Shown here: positions 1 to 11,526 of the stretch, piece after piece
Numbering within the stretch: the stretch's first letter is position 1
How the letters are laid out: each line of letters begins with the position of its first letter
Assembly: GCF_001653235.2 (NCBI RefSeq)
Contig: NC_035795.1
Span: forward strand, 186,001 to 250,000
Direction: 5' to 3'
Length of the DNA stretch: 64,000 nucleotides
Source: Pochonia chlamydosporia 170
Lineage: Eukaryota > Ascomycota > Sordariomycetes > Hypocreales > Clavicipitaceae
Program-made: the position numbers and the translations under genes
Notes under the pieces: model-generated
What the model saw: only the letters and a program-made list of their open reading frames with translations
Databases searched by the model: none
Told to the model about the DNA's origin: nothing

Positions 1-147
1 TCCCAGAAGTTCACAGGCAAACGTGGGATGTAGTGGAATGATTTTCAGGTTGAATTTGGGGCTGTAGTATGGTTCTGGGATCACGCCCTCAATCTTCAAC
101 GGCACCCAAGTGGCAGTAGGCGTAACCGTAATGGTTTCTGTAGACAT
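1..147 (-). CDS. TauD/TfdA-type 2-oxoglutarate dioxygenase, N-terminal part (cut by window edge)
   Basis: Only the first 49 codons lie in the window; the ATG is at 147 and the frame is open to base 1. The visible end reads NLKIIPLHPTFACELLG, which matches the first conserved strand of fungal TauD/TfdA dioxygenases (usually followed by a V-D-L/F). Family members are cytosolic Fe(II)/2-oxoglutarate enzymes that hydroxylate taurine, alkyl sulfates or aryloxyacetates; the substrate here cannot be told because the HxD...H iron site lies outside the window. It is divergent from the sugar transporter at 707 with about 560 bp between, so shared control is possible. The call rests on a short N-terminal motif. 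Confidence 0.6.
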   Translation of the reverse strand, partial: MSTETITVTPTATWVPLKIEGVIPEPYYSPKFNLKIIPLHPTFACELLG

Positions 148-706
148 GGTACAAGTTTTGGATAATTCAGACGCGTATTGTAGGTGGAGATGTTGCCAGT
201 GGTGGCTTGTAAGTTATTCTGAGCTACAGCAAGAGTACTAGTTAATATGATAGTTGAAGATTTGGCGAATATCAAGACCCGTGACAACAGCTCTATTCCA
301 CGCTTCGGAAGTAAATGCAAATGGCTTCTTCTTTGTTAGCCTACATCACACTACCTGTGCGCGCCACTTCAAGAGATGCTCAAGCCCAATCCACCAGGGC
401 AGCACTACGAAGCAATCCCCTTCCGAGGGATGATCGCCGAGCTCGGAAACGTATTGTTTTTACACCTGTAAGCCACACACACTAGTTACACTACAACGCG
501 GGGAAGCTGTTGCCGAACCCCAACATGGATGGGATCCTTGCACCTCTGAAATGGGTTTTGGCCCCAAGTTCCGAATATGCATGTCCCGCATTCGGAATCA
601 ACATCGCTGGATTCAGTATATCCATAGTTAAGTGGGCATCGTAAATCCTCGGTTTCACCATCAATGCTTCACTTTGCAAGGATCTGTATCATACATTGCC
701 TTGACG
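148..706. promoter_or_regulatory. Divergent intergenic region, dioxygenase / MFS transporter
   Basis: About 560 bp between two divergent start codons. No convincing exon is present on either strand. It must contain both promoters; I did not identify a specific binding site. Confidence 0.4.
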
Positions 707-3225
707 ATGGCAGGTCCAACGACCGAACCAGCTTTCACACGATATCGCAATAACACCAATCCACGGTGGTGGAAAGATGCAGGCTTGAGAGTCAACGTGC
801 TGCATTGCGCTGGCTTGTACTTTTGTGTCTTCTATCTTGGGTGCGAAACTCATTTCTCATGCCTCATGTCTTGAACTGCAACAAAGGACAGCCTGCTAAC
901 TAGAACTCTGCTTAGCTATGATGCCTCGCTGCTAAATGGTCTTCAGACCATTCCCCAATGGCAGACATACTTTCATCATCCCGATAGCAACCTCTTGGGT
1001 CTTATATCTGCTAGCATGTTTCTGCGTAAGTCCTAGCTCTCTACAGTACATGGCAATCATTCTTACCTGCATTTCATAGCTGCGATCATGTAAGTCACCA
1101 TTATGGGCACCGGCTAGAGGAAAGGAAGCGAAGCTGACGGAAGCTGTGCACACTCTTCTACAGAACCCCATATATTAGTTCCATCATCAATTCCAGATGG
1201 GGCCGTAAAGTTGCCATCTTAATCGGATCGTTACTTTTAGTATGACGCTCCCTCTTAGCGTTTGGATAGCTTGAAGCATGTCCTAACCATCCCGTTTTCA
1301 GATCCTCGGGGCCTTTATCAACGCCTTCGCCAAGAACATTGGTACTTTTATCGCCGGCAGGGTTCTCGTTGGGTACGTTTATAAGGACGCATCTAACTCC
1401 ACGAGATGAAAACTGATAGATTTCCGAAAAGTGCGGCGGGCCCGTTCGGGAAGATCACTGCCGTTGCACTACTGCAGGAAATTGCTCACCCACGACTTCG
1501 ACCGTTCGTGCTTCTGTTCCCCCTTCTTGTTTCTGGGACCTAACTCATGATCAGCCTGCTTTCCACATCGTTCTACCCGAATTACTATTTTGGGTCCATC
1601 GCTGCAGCGTGGTTTTGCTGTAAGTAGACTCTCAATGCGGTCAGAGTTGTCAAGGAGGTCCCATGCTCATGGGTGTATTTAGTTGGGTCGCTTCGTTGGG
1701 GAGACACGTCCTGGTCTTGGCGTGCACCATGCTTGTTCCAAATTATGGCTCCTCTCGTCGTCTTAGTTTTTCTCATCTTCATACCAGAAAGTCCTAGGGT
1801 AAGACCGCAACCCTTGTCGATCTGGCCACATGCTCGGGATGCAACTAACATTTTCCCACAGTGGCTCGTTCATCATGGGCAAAAGGATAAAGCCATTCGT
1901 ATTCTTGCCAAATATCACGCCAACGGTGACGCGAATGATGAGCTTGTGCTGCATGAATACAACGAGATTTGCTACGCAATTCAACTTGAAGAGGAAAACT
2001 CTAAAACGAGCTTCCGGGATTTTGTTAAAACGCCTGGAAATAGGAGACGTCTTCTTGTGCTTTTAACTATGGCAACCGGTACTGTAAGTTTGACACTGAG
2101 CCATAATTGCAAATCTGCTTTGTCGGTAGTGTTCCACTAACGTTTTTTGGGACAGAACTGGGTTGGAAACGGCATAATAACTTACTATCTTGCCCCCGTC
2201 TTGAAGATTGCTGGAATCACGGATAGCACACAAATTTGTAAGCTGCAGTATCTCAGAATACTTGCCCATTCCTAACAATGTTCAGCTGGAATAAATGGTG
2301 GTTTGGCAGTGTGGAACTTGTTTCTTTCGTATTTCGGCGCTTTCAATGCCGAACGAGTTGGCCGTCGAAAATTGTGGATGGCCTCTACAATTGGAATGTT
2401 GCTTTCATATGTTGTTATGACTGGTCTATCAGTACGTCGCCTTTGTTATTGGAGTGGTGTGAGTGCACGCGTCTAACGGCGGGTGATAGGGCTCGTTTGC
2501 ATCGGATCATAACCGATCTGTGGGGATTGCCATTGTGCCTATGCTTTTCATCTATTACGGATTCTACGATATTGGATGGACGCCTCTGCCTTGTGAGTTT
2601 ACCAGGTCTCTGAATGTTCAACTCGATGTGCTAACTTTACGTCGCACAGTCGCGTATGGTGCAGAGATTCTACCATATCACATGCGCCTGAAAGGTCTCA
2701 GTATAATGCTCTCAGTGCAGAGTGTAGCGCAAGCATTTGTAAGACAAGTTCCTGCAATTACTGTCAAGTTGTTAGCTCTGGATTCAAAAACTGACTCCTG
2801 TGATTACAATGCCACAGAACCAATGGGTCAACCCTGTTGCCCTGTCTTCCATTTCGTGGAAATAGTAAGTAAGGAATAGAAGTCTTCAAGGTACTTTACT
2901 TACATGCAAGCAGTTACATTGTCTATATTTGTCTTCTCTGTGTTTATCTAGTTATTATTTACTTCTTCTTTCCCGAAACCCGGTACGTTGCTACCCCCAG
3001 CACACCATAGTCAAGCGACCTTGAATCATACTAACACCTAACTTTAGGAAACTTACCATCGAAGAAGTGTCCTTGATTTTTGACACTGGTCGGCTGGGTG
3101 ATTCTGCTGCTGTGACAGCAGAGCTCAGTGGTGGATCCAAGGTTGTGATGGACATGGAAGATAAGAACAGTCAGCGCCAGCCTATCGAGGTAACCCGGGA
3201 CCATGTCGAGCACAAGAGAATCTAA
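707..3225 (+). CDS. MFS sugar transporter (lactose permease / hexose transporter-like)
   Basis: A plasma-membrane sugar porter with 12 predicted membrane helices. Sixteen exons join in phase to 533 aa: 707-840, 916-1025, 1080-1089, 1164-1239, 1302-1372, 1420-1503, 1555-1619, 1683-1798, 1862-2083, 2156-2237, 2286-2431, 2490-2592, 2650-2738, 2818-2864, 2914-2982 and 3048-3225. Sugar-porter landmarks are visible: YDASLLNGLQ in helix 1, the loop R-W-G-R-K after helix 2, G-R-V-L-V-G, the P-E-S-P-R motif at the end of the first half, E-R-V-G-R-R-K in the second half and F-P-E-T-R before the C-terminal tail. Exon 3 is only 10 nt but is needed for phase. The N-terminus has W-K-D-x-G-L-R as in fungal lactose permease-like proteins. 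The substrate cannot be read from sequence. The gene looks intact. Confidence 0.9.
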
Positions 3226-3919
3226 TCACGCCGGCGCAAGTACCTAGATCTAGTATACTCCACATAGTTGAAATGTTAACGGCACGGGTACTCCGCTACT
3301 GGCTGGATGTTGGCATAACAAAGTTACATTGGGTTCCTGGTACAAAGGCATCAAATCCAGCCGAACGGAAAGTGCACTGAAACTGGCCGCAAGCTCTAAT
3401 CGCGACAGAAATTGAACGTTGCTAGCGTATTGTAGGATTAAATGAAGTCGGTGAATAACACCAAAAATGCTGGATAGGATCGATCCTCCTGGTAAACTAA
3501 CGCTGAGTCATCGGCGCCATTAGATCCTGTTCCTGAATCCTTTGTTCCCGACACTAGGTTAACTCCTCTGACACATGATTATGGTTCCATTGTTATCCAA
3601 TCCTAAAACGACTTTTAAGAAGAACAGGCGTTTTATTGGACCACAGTACTCGGTAAATTAGATAACAATATGTGCCACCTACCAGATTCAGCGTACTGTA
3701 CCTGCATGCCTTGTGATCCTATGTGTAACGCCTGTAAAGGCGACAAGAAAATGTTGGCAATACTCTTGTATAAATATCAGCATAGGGAACGTGAATTATC
3801 AGTAGAAGAAATTTCGAATTTCGTACTACACTCTTCAATTCAGACGCAAGACAGGATACATCGCTTCGCTCTTCACTCCTTTTCAATCAAGTATTAATTA
3901 GACCAACACGCCAATCAAC
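3226..3919. other. Intergenic, no gene seen
   Basis: About 690 bp between the transporter stop and the GH128 start. Short open frames (for example around 3670-3897) show no family motif. The 3' half must hold the GH128 promoter. Confidence 0.5.
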
Positions 3920-4764
3920 ATGGTTAACATCAGCTCTTTGGCTTTGGCAGTGTTGGCAACAACGGCTGTTGCTGGTAACAACCCAAAACGTGGCCTGGCT
4001 GCCAATGACGGTATTCCCATCACAAACTTCGGCGGCTCTTTCAAGGGCAAAAAGTCCCAAGTTAACTGGCAGTATAACTGGGACAGCACCACCAAGAATA
4101 AGATGGGTTTTACTGAGTTCGTCCCCATGCTCTGGGGCACTCAGAGCTACCACACCAACCAGTGGCATAACAACGTCGTAAGCTGGACGAAGAAGGGAAC
4201 CAAGCATATTCTCGGATTCAACGAGCCCGACCGCCCAGATCAGGCTAACATGTCTCCTGCTGCTGCTGTGGCTGCATGGAAAAAGTACATGGAGCCTTTT
4301 GCTGGTCAGGTGAAACTTGGTGCACCTGCGGTCTCTAACGGTGGTTTTGACTGGCTCAGCAAATTCCTTGACCAGTGCAAAGGCTGCCATATTGACTTTG
4401 TCCCGGTCCACTGGTACAATGACCATAGCTTGGAAAAGGATTTGGAAAACTGGGTTAACAAAGTTTGCAAATTGGTCAAAGGTCGCAAAGTGTGGATTAC
4501 CGAGGTGAGTGGGATATATTGGTAACAAAGTTCATACAAATGAGTCTAACAGCATCGCAGTTTCAAGGCTTTGGTTCCCCCGCTGATCAGAGTGCGTTCC
4601 TCAAGAAGGCGATGCCCTTCCTTGACAAGAACGGCTGTGTAGACCGATATGCCTACTTTGGTACTGCCAACCCCAGCAAAGTTCTCCTTCAAAATGGCGG
4701 ACCAAATCTTTCTGCGCTGGGCACTCAGTTTGCTTTCAGCCCATTTGGATCGGGAAGCGTTTAG
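3920..4764 (+). CDS. Secreted GH128 (Asl1-like) beta-1,3-glucanase
   Basis: Predicted secreted cell-wall glycosidase of the Asl1/GH128 family, a small (beta/alpha)8 enzyme acting on beta-1,3-glucan. Two exons, 3920-4504 and 4561-4764, give 262 aa, typical for the single-domain form. Residues 1-19 are a clear signal peptide (hydrophobic core, cut near AVA-G). The region with K-R-G-L-A, the segment G-F-N-E-P-D (Glu102, likely acid/base) and W-I-T-E at the end of exon 1 (Glu195, likely nucleophile) are the family hallmarks. The intron falls right after the nucleophile codon, in phase 0. The second exon carries the A-F-L-K-K-A...V-D-R-Y-A-Y-F-G end of the barrel. No membrane anchor or linker is seen. 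Confidence 0.9.
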
Positions 4765-5603
4765 ATGTCGCCTTCACTTGAACCGTATGGACCATCACCT
4801 TTGGGCCACAAAAGAAGAAGAAGTTGCATGATAGAGTTCTTTTGCTTGATGTGTATAATCCTTGCAGGCAAGGATGCGGTATCCTGTACGTCATAAAATG
4901 TTAGAGGAAAGTTTTCGTTTCATTCACTGGAAGATGCATCATTTTGGGAAGAAATCTTGAAAGTCAAGCCTGATAGCGCCCAAGTTGTCCCCAGAGCTCA
5001 GGGCGCCTTGAGGTCCTCTAAATATATGCATGAAATTTTGTGCTGTAGGGCTCCGTTCCGCCATGGGTGTGCCTTCGCAAGCGAAGCGGCCATGCTAGCT
5101 TACTGTCCGTGTGTTGTGGTAGACCATCTCTTTGGCAGTTGTCGCAGGGCGTTATCACCTACCAGCAGACGGGCAATATGTAATATAAACCCATGCGTCG
5201 AAGAAGAGTGCGTGCCTTCTCTAGGCAGGGATCTTGCTGTGACGATTTAGTACTTGATGGTGACTGGCTCTGCTAAAGCCTTTGTAGCTGTTGGCGTCGT
5301 GGGGTAACAAATGACAGCGTCAGATGCTCAGGGGCATGCGAGACTTTTGATCGGTCGGGTGACACTAGCCAGGAATGGTGTAGATGGAGGGACATGGGAT
5401 GCTCTGTGTACTTTCATTTGCGAGTAGCGTGAGGGATTGATATTATTCGAGTCTGGTTGCATGAATACTAATAACACAACCCATGCGATCTTCCTGCAGA
5501 CCAAAACTGTAAACTCCTCTTCCTCAACACCCGGATCGCAGGTTGCCAGAAGCCTCAACGGCACCATCTACGTTCTGTCAACCTCATCCTCGTCCGCACC
5601 ACC
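4765..5603. other. Intergenic, no gene seen
   Basis: About 840 bp with no open frame showing recognisable motifs. It should contain the glucanase terminator and the esterase promoter. Confidence 0.5.
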
Positions 5604-6731
5604 ATGGCGTATGTATTGGCGGTTCGCTCCCTGGCTGTCCTCTCCGCCATTTTCTCCACTGTTGCCGCTGCTCCAGGGGTAACAAGAAGCTTGAGCCCAT
5701 ACACGGGCGGGGACACATCAGGATGCGGAAAGACTCATATCTTCCAAGGCATTGGCCTCCCAATCTATCGTGGGGTTAAGTCTAGCAATATCGATCGCAG
5801 TTACAGTGTGCATCTACCCTCCAATTACGACAAAAACCATCAATATCCCACTATTCTCGGCTTTCATGGCTCTAGCAGCGTTGGGCTTTTCTTTCAGGCG
5901 GATACCAAGCTCGATGAGGCACGGTTCACAGGAGACAAAATCATGGTGTACCCCAATGGCTTGGGAGGTGCTTGGGCCGGTGCCAACTACTCCAAGGCCA
6001 CCGTGAGCCAGGACTTGCAATTCGTTTGGGATCTCCTCACCGACTTGCGACGGAATTTCTGTGTTGATAGTGCACGAATATACGCCACGGGTTTGTCCAT
6101 TGGCGGCGGGTTCGTGGACACAATAGCATGTAACAGCACTGTGGGAGGCGAGTTTGCCGCGTTTGCGCCAGCATCTGGATCCTTTTACACCAATAACGAC
6201 GCCAACCATGATCTCTGCAAACCTGCGCGGGTTCCAACACCTATACTGGAGTTTCATGGTGGAGCGGACACGGATGTTAAATACGAGGGTGGCCAAGGCG
6301 AGGGTGGTGGTGAGCCATCCATCGTGAACTGGTACGTTTCACCAATGCCTTCACATTTCCGTGAAAATTAACACTGACAAAGAAACCCGTGTAGGCTTAG
6401 TAGGTGGGCGACACGGAACTCTTGCGACACGCCAAACAACCAAGAGGATTTGTTTGGCGGTGATGTGCACCATCTTAGCTGGACATGCCAAGGGCAGGAC
6501 GGAGTAGTTCAACATTACAAAACTGATGATCAAAGTATGTCACAGTATTTTATTCAGAGATATAAGCTTATGATACAACTACAATGCTAACAATCGGCAA
6601 TTTCAGAGCACGACTGGCCGTCAACCGAGCCCAACTTCTCACAGTTGGCTGCTGGCGATAAACCCACGCACATTGACGCCAGCGCGATTATTCAGGACTT
6701 TTTTATGCGATTCACGCGCCCTGGAAGCTGA
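5604..6731 (+). CDS. Secreted CE1/LpqC-type esterase (feruloyl esterase / PHB depolymerase-like)
   Basis: A secreted alpha/beta hydrolase of the feruloyl esterase / polyhydroxybutyrate depolymerase (LpqC) group, expected to cut ester links on plant polysaccharides or polyesters. Exons 5604-6331, 6395-6534 and 6607-6731 join in phase to 330 aa. A signal peptide covers about residues 1-22. The chain has F-H-G-S (residues 87-90), the nucleophile elbow G-L-S-I-G (Ser165), an H-G-G-A-D-T-D segment (likely catalytic Asp near 222-224) and a V-H-H-L-S-W segment in exon 2 that supplies the likely catalytic His. Cysteines such as C41 and C153 suggest disulfides. Exact substrate is not readable; feruloyl esterase is the commoner annotation for fungal members. 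Confidence 0.85.
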
Positions 6732-7984
6732 AAAATGAGGTCGAAAGTAAGGCGCTCATATGCAATTAACATCTTAAATATTAAGTGGCGGGCTCATTGC
6801 ATCTAACATGCATGATGTGGTCTTGAAGAGGGGGGGATATCACAGGATTTTCGCGTAGTTAGCCCAGCAGTAACAGAACTATTTCTCAGCCTCAATAGTA
6901 AAACAAGAAATACATAATACCACAGCCACTTGCCTCACGAATCAAGAACGGATCAAGTCTTCTTGCTTCAGGACCCAACTCCCGCCTCTGCTGTCCTGCA
7001 AGAGTCAAGTGACTGAAGCTGTCGGGGATCTCTGCTTGCCAAAACATGTCAGCGTTCATCATTACTCAGTTCCTGGAGCCCAATTTATTTTGTTGATGCT
7101 CTTCCTTCATTCTTGCAAGCATATTCACTTCGACTATTTCCAAGAAATATGCCCGATACACTCTTGCTTTGTTTCGTCCAACGAGCCTCCTGCGGCCAGA
7201 AGATGGCAATATTCCCAAAGGCAAGCCACTGTTACAACAGGTAACACTGCATAAACTACCAACCAGCAACACAATGTTACATTACTCCGGCAGTTGTTCT
7301 TGGCAATCGAAGTCTGAACGCCTCTCACCCGGATTCCCTTACGTGCTCATGTGTCTTTTCGGCGAGGGCCGTGTGGGTCATCAGTTTACAGGGATCGGGT
7401 CAGAATCCGATGGCATCCCGATATCGTAGCAGCGGAGTAGTTTTAACGTAAAATAAACCAAGTCGACTCGTGCTATCAACCCTAAACCTGCTTGTGGCTG
7501 GGTCGCTTGGTTTCTTCGTTTTCTAGTGAATGATTCACACATGCCAGCACGGTGACAAAACGGGGATGGAGCACGTATTTGGGGTGTTGGGTTCGTGTAT
7601 GGTCAGGGTTGAGCCGAAATTTGTATTACTATCTTGAGAGGCATAAAGCAAAGCAACTTATGAAAAAAGCCTGTAGCAGAGTATAGGTTCGGTACAACCG
7701 GGTAAAACTGTTGCAGGTAGTCTTGCAGCGAAACGATAGACAATGACCACCACGTCGAGGTGTCTCAAGTAACATGACGCAATCACACGGGGCAAATAAA
7801 TGAGGCTTCAGATGCCTTGAAGGATAAGATATAAATTAGCCACACTTCTATTTTTTCGTCTATGTATTATGGAAATAAACTCCAGTATGTCATTTGCAAT
7901 TGCTTTTAACACTAGGCTGCTCCCGTGCGACCACGTTCTGTTGAAGATCTTGCGGTAGCAACACATCTTGCCGCTGTCATCTTG
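6732..7984. other. Intergenic, no gene seen
   Basis: About 1.25 kb between convergent genes (esterase on +, acetate transporter on -). Open frames around 7009-7430 lack motifs and overlap each other in several frames, so I do not call a gene. Confidence 0.5.
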
Positions 7985-8990
7985 TTATGCTTCGCAGTCT
8001 TTGAGAGAGTTCGACTTCTTCCACAGTGATTTTGCTGACAAGTCGCCGACTGGTAGCTCAAATCCCAATGCATCTTCACAAAGATAATGGGCTGTGCAGT
8101 AGTACCCGAGCAAACTGGCAACGAAGCCAAATGCCCCTGCGGCCTTCTGCATGTTCGTATAAGTCTGGTCATAACCATCCGCTTTCATGAATTGCGACAC
8201 GCCATCGAGAACAAGGCAAAGTTCTATAGCGCTGAACACTAGAATATACAGGATGCTTCTGTATGAAAGTCAGTGATTCGCCCATCAATACATTCGTGCA
8301 CTAGCCCAACAGCAACGACTGTCGGGAGTTGTTGGGAAAAGCTCACATCCTGATTGAAGCCAGAAGGAAAAAAATGTTCAGCACCCCCCAGACTATTGAA
8401 GTGGATTATCGTCAGTGGCTCTTGTCGGTTGATTACATTTCTTGGCAAGCCTGTACTCACTCAAAATAAAGAAGCCAAATGCATTGTAAAACTCTGGAGT
8501 GTAACCCCCGTAGGCATCAGCGATGCCGAATGAAGGTATCATAACTGCACCATAACCGCCGTAAAATAGCCCTTTACATATCTGAGTTAGATTCCATTGC
8601 AGACACCAAGCCAATTATGATGCGAGGGTGGGATCGTACCAAACGCAGTCAAAACGGTATAAGTAAACGTATCTCCTTTTACCATTGACCATTGTGCGCT
8701 GATCAATAACCCGATGCATGCTACGAAGCACAAGTCACCAACAAACATTGTTTGAACGGAAACTCCTCGGAAGTTCATCATGGCCAAAGATACACTCAGC
8801 AAGGTGGTAGCAAAGCCCCCCATTGCCAAAGGCGCCTGACATTTATTGTTAGAGGACCCAAAAATGCTTCATTGGGCTTGGCAAATTCTCGTACCGGGTC
8901 GGCCAGCCCTGAACCAGGCAGCCTTGCCATGGAATGATGTGTCGTACTGGGTAGCATTGAACTCTCTTGCCTAATTTTGATGGAACCCAT
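7985..8990 (-). CDS. GPR1/FUN34/YaaH (AceTr) acetate transporter
   Basis: A six-helix membrane protein of the acetate/succinate transporter family. Five exons on the minus strand, 8895-8990, 8640-8835, 8461-8571, 8347-8392 and 7985-8258, join in phase to 240 aa, the usual size. The family signature N-P-x-P-L-G-L is present in variant form as D-P-A-P-L-A-M across the first splice junction, followed by G-G-F-A-T-T. The F-Y-G-G-Y-G and Y-N-A-F-G-F-F segments match helices 3-4 of characterised members. The N-terminus is short and hydrophilic. The replacement of the signature Asn by Asp and of the final Gly-Leu by Ala-Met is unusual and could affect substrate choice, since this motif is important for uptake in yeast Ato1/Ady2. 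Confidence 0.85.
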
Positions 8991-10989
8991 GGCTAAGCAG
9001 TTGGGTTGCTGGTGCGTTGGAGGGGTTGTAAGTTAAGAAGCATACAACAATGGCAAGCTTGAAAACCACCGACTTTCAATAACCCAGGAGCATATTATAT
9101 TTCTTGCGGTCCCTGGTACAACCATTTGCTCACGTTCAAGTATACACTAACATATCTCAATATGTGTTAGCACACACTGCGATATGCGATACCTTTTACG
9201 AGGCCAATTCCGTTTAACCGCCCACTGTAGTAAATCTCTTGACAACTCCGATAGCGCTGCCGCGGTTAACATGGGTTCGTGACTAACGAGGAAATGGAGT
9301 TTGCAAGAGCAATTCTTCGGAAGAACTTGGAGATCCTATTGGGAGGTACCTGGGCTGTAGTGAAGAAAGGTTCCACAAAGGCTTGAACTTTGCACTAGTG
9401 ACGGGGCGAAAGTTGAAGTGCCCAACTGTCTCGCGGTATTGCAAGTTGGCTTGACCTACATGCTAATGTTAGAAACTTGTTCCGTACTATGGTCAAAAAA
9501 AGGCATTGATCGGAAACTCACGGATTAGAAAGTGGTAGAGGCGCTTCCTGCTCCGCATTGTCTGTCACCCATCACCCTGCTCGCGAGAGGTAAAGCCCAC
9601 AGAAACACCATCCGACACCTGTTTAGTCTTGATGTTTCGGTTTTTTCCTTTCCATAGACACTAAGAGGTATATATACTGCTAAAGTACTTAAATTTGGGT
9701 GTTATTCCTGCGTATTGCTTCAAGTCCTGTGATGCGTACTTTCTATTGACAGGACTCATCAGAACCGCGGTTGCGCTCTGGTCGTTTTCATTCCACGCCA
9801 ACGCGTGGATAGTGTTATCAGGCGAAATCTAGGAGACCTCAATAATCTCGGAAGCGAGAATATGTACTGCGAAGCATCCTCTGTTGTTGTTGTTGTTGTC
9901 TGGAAAGCTCCCCTCACACTTGGAGAACTTGGATATGAGTCAGGAGTCCAGATATACTGTTTTGTTGAGAGTTTGAATGATGCACAGTACATCATCACGG
10001 TTGTGGAATTAACGGAACATATGGACATGCGTTGTATTTAATTAGAGCCAGGTAGGAGTACACTAATTCTTGCCTTAGAAGTTGGTGGTGTCAGCCTGGT
10101 TCTAGTGTTAATATGTTGTGATATTGTTCGCTTTTTAACCATAGAGACGGGCCTCCAGACTTATACACAGATACCCACCGCATAACCTACTTTTGAGATA
10201 TCGTTGTAGTTTCCAATGGATTACCCCCCGGCGGATAATCTTACTGTCTAATTTTGTGGTTCGACGGCCTGCTTGGTATTGGCGGTCTGGTGGTTGTAGA
10301 TATGGACAAGTGCCATTGACGTCAACGTACGATGTGGCCAAGAGCTTGGTGAAACTAATCTATCAGTTATACCTAAAGCTATAGATTTACCTATTTGGAG
10401 CCTAACTCCTCTACTCGAGAGTCCCAGTCCCCGATGACTCGAGTACGCGATGACACTGGATGACCTGATAGTTGGTAATCCGGTTGGTAGAGGGCGATGA
10501 GAATAATGACTGCGAGGTGCCTACACTCGAAGGAAAGAGGCATCATCTAGCCGAAAATGAGGCCGTTGTGAATATTACTTCCATAGAGCCCAGATGATCT
10601 CATTAAAGTTCACCGATACTACTGCATCAGCTGGATTACATCCGCCCAGCGACTTCACTTGGACACTTTAACATTCACACTTCAACATTCTGCATACTTT
10701 GCCTAGCCTATATTGTAACCGTAAGCAGGAGTCTTAAGCGTGTGCTACTTATTACAGAGTCGGGGAGCATGGAAAAGATTGCTGGAAGTGGGATGGCCGA
10801 TGGCAGCCCAAATAGGAAAGAACGACTGACCAGCTGTCACAGCACTTGAGGCACTTCCTTCCCAGTTTACACCATCTGGCGACAGGATTTAGGGCAAGTC
10901 ACGAGGCCAGTTTACATTACTTTCGTTTTAATATTTCTCCCCAGTGCCTTCCTTCTTCTTTCTTTCTTTCTCTGCAGAAAGCAAGAGCA
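8991..10989. other. Long intergenic stretch with repeat copy A and a short trinucleotide tract
   Basis: About 2 kb without a supportable gene. It contains one copy of the dispersed repeat (9113-9234) and a short TTG tract near 9882-9899. Open frames at 9759-10041 and 10135-10384 overlap on both strands and show no motif. Confidence 0.5.
9113..9234 (+). repeat. Dispersed repeat of about 120 bp, copy A
   Basis: Shares the order tttgc(t/c)cac...aagtatacactaa...atctc...cacactg(c/t)gatatg(c/t)gat followed by cctttacgag with 35968-36090, and in reverse with 47957-48068. Ends are estimated by eye. Confidence 0.6.
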
Positions 10990-11526
10990 ATGAACCAGCA
11001 CCACCATCAACACCAACAACAACAACAACATCAGCAACAAAAAGTGCGTGGAACCAGCTCACATACCTCTTATTCCATATACAACACTTACATGTATGCT
11101 AATTTGCATGTGCTCAGATGCCGTTAAATGCTGCCCAAATTCGGGCTGCTGGGGGGGCCTTGGCCGCGGTGGTCTGGAGGGGCGGTGGTCGCAGCCTCGC
11201 AGGGGTGGTCGCGGCAGCGGCGGCGGTGGAAAGCGTGGTGGGGGTGGGAAGGGGGGGGTGGCCAAACGGCCCAAGAAGGAAGTAAAATGCTTCCTGGTAA
11301 GTTATTCTATGCCTAGCTTTTAATATTTTATTTAGGATGATTCTTATTTATTCGGCAGTGCAAAAAGGATGGCCACTTTGTGGCCAATTGTCCACACCTG
11401 GCGGCCGCGGCGGACACAGTCCGCGTAAAAGAAGAGCCCGACTCTGATGGGGCCCCAGGTCCCATTGAGGAAATCGTGAAGGTGGAGAAGGGGGAGATGG
11501 AGAAGCAGAAGGAGGTGAAGAAGTAA
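10990..11526 (+). CDS. Small RGG-box / CCHC zinc-knuckle protein (frame uncertain)
   Basis: A probable nucleic-acid-binding protein. Exon 1 (10990-11043) encodes a His/Gln-rich start. Exon 2 (11118-11296) encodes, in one frame, R-G-G and G-G-G-K repeats followed by a basic K-R-P-K-K stretch. Exon 3 (11359-11526) ends with an acidic Lys/Glu tail. The intron at 11297-11358 splits a perfect CX2CX4HX4C knuckle: C-F-L before it and C-K-K-D-G-H-F-V-A-N-C after it. With the best donor (gtgcgt at 11044) exon 2 is one base short, so the frame changes inside a run of seven G at 11151-11157. A weaker donor (gtggaa at 11048) keeps all three exons in frame with 134 residues. Which is right cannot be decided here. 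No close family is recognised beyond the knuckle. Confidence 0.6.

Noticed and set aside
3670..3897. 75-codon open frame with several cysteines upstream of the glucanase
   Set aside because: Cys pattern fits no small secreted family, no signal peptide, and it runs into the glucanase promoter.
6732..7984. Hidden gene between the esterase and acetate transporter
   Set aside because: Open frames at 7009-7430 occur in four frames at once with no family block and no consistent intron phases.
9759..10384. Overlapping open frames of 60-90 codons on both strands
   Set aside because: Mutual shadows over a TTG tract and plain intergenic DNA; no motif.
10846..11127. Longer open frame starting at 10846 as the zinc-knuckle start
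   Set aside because: It reads through the good donor at 11044 and out of frame with the RGG region; the start at 10990 fits the splice structure better.
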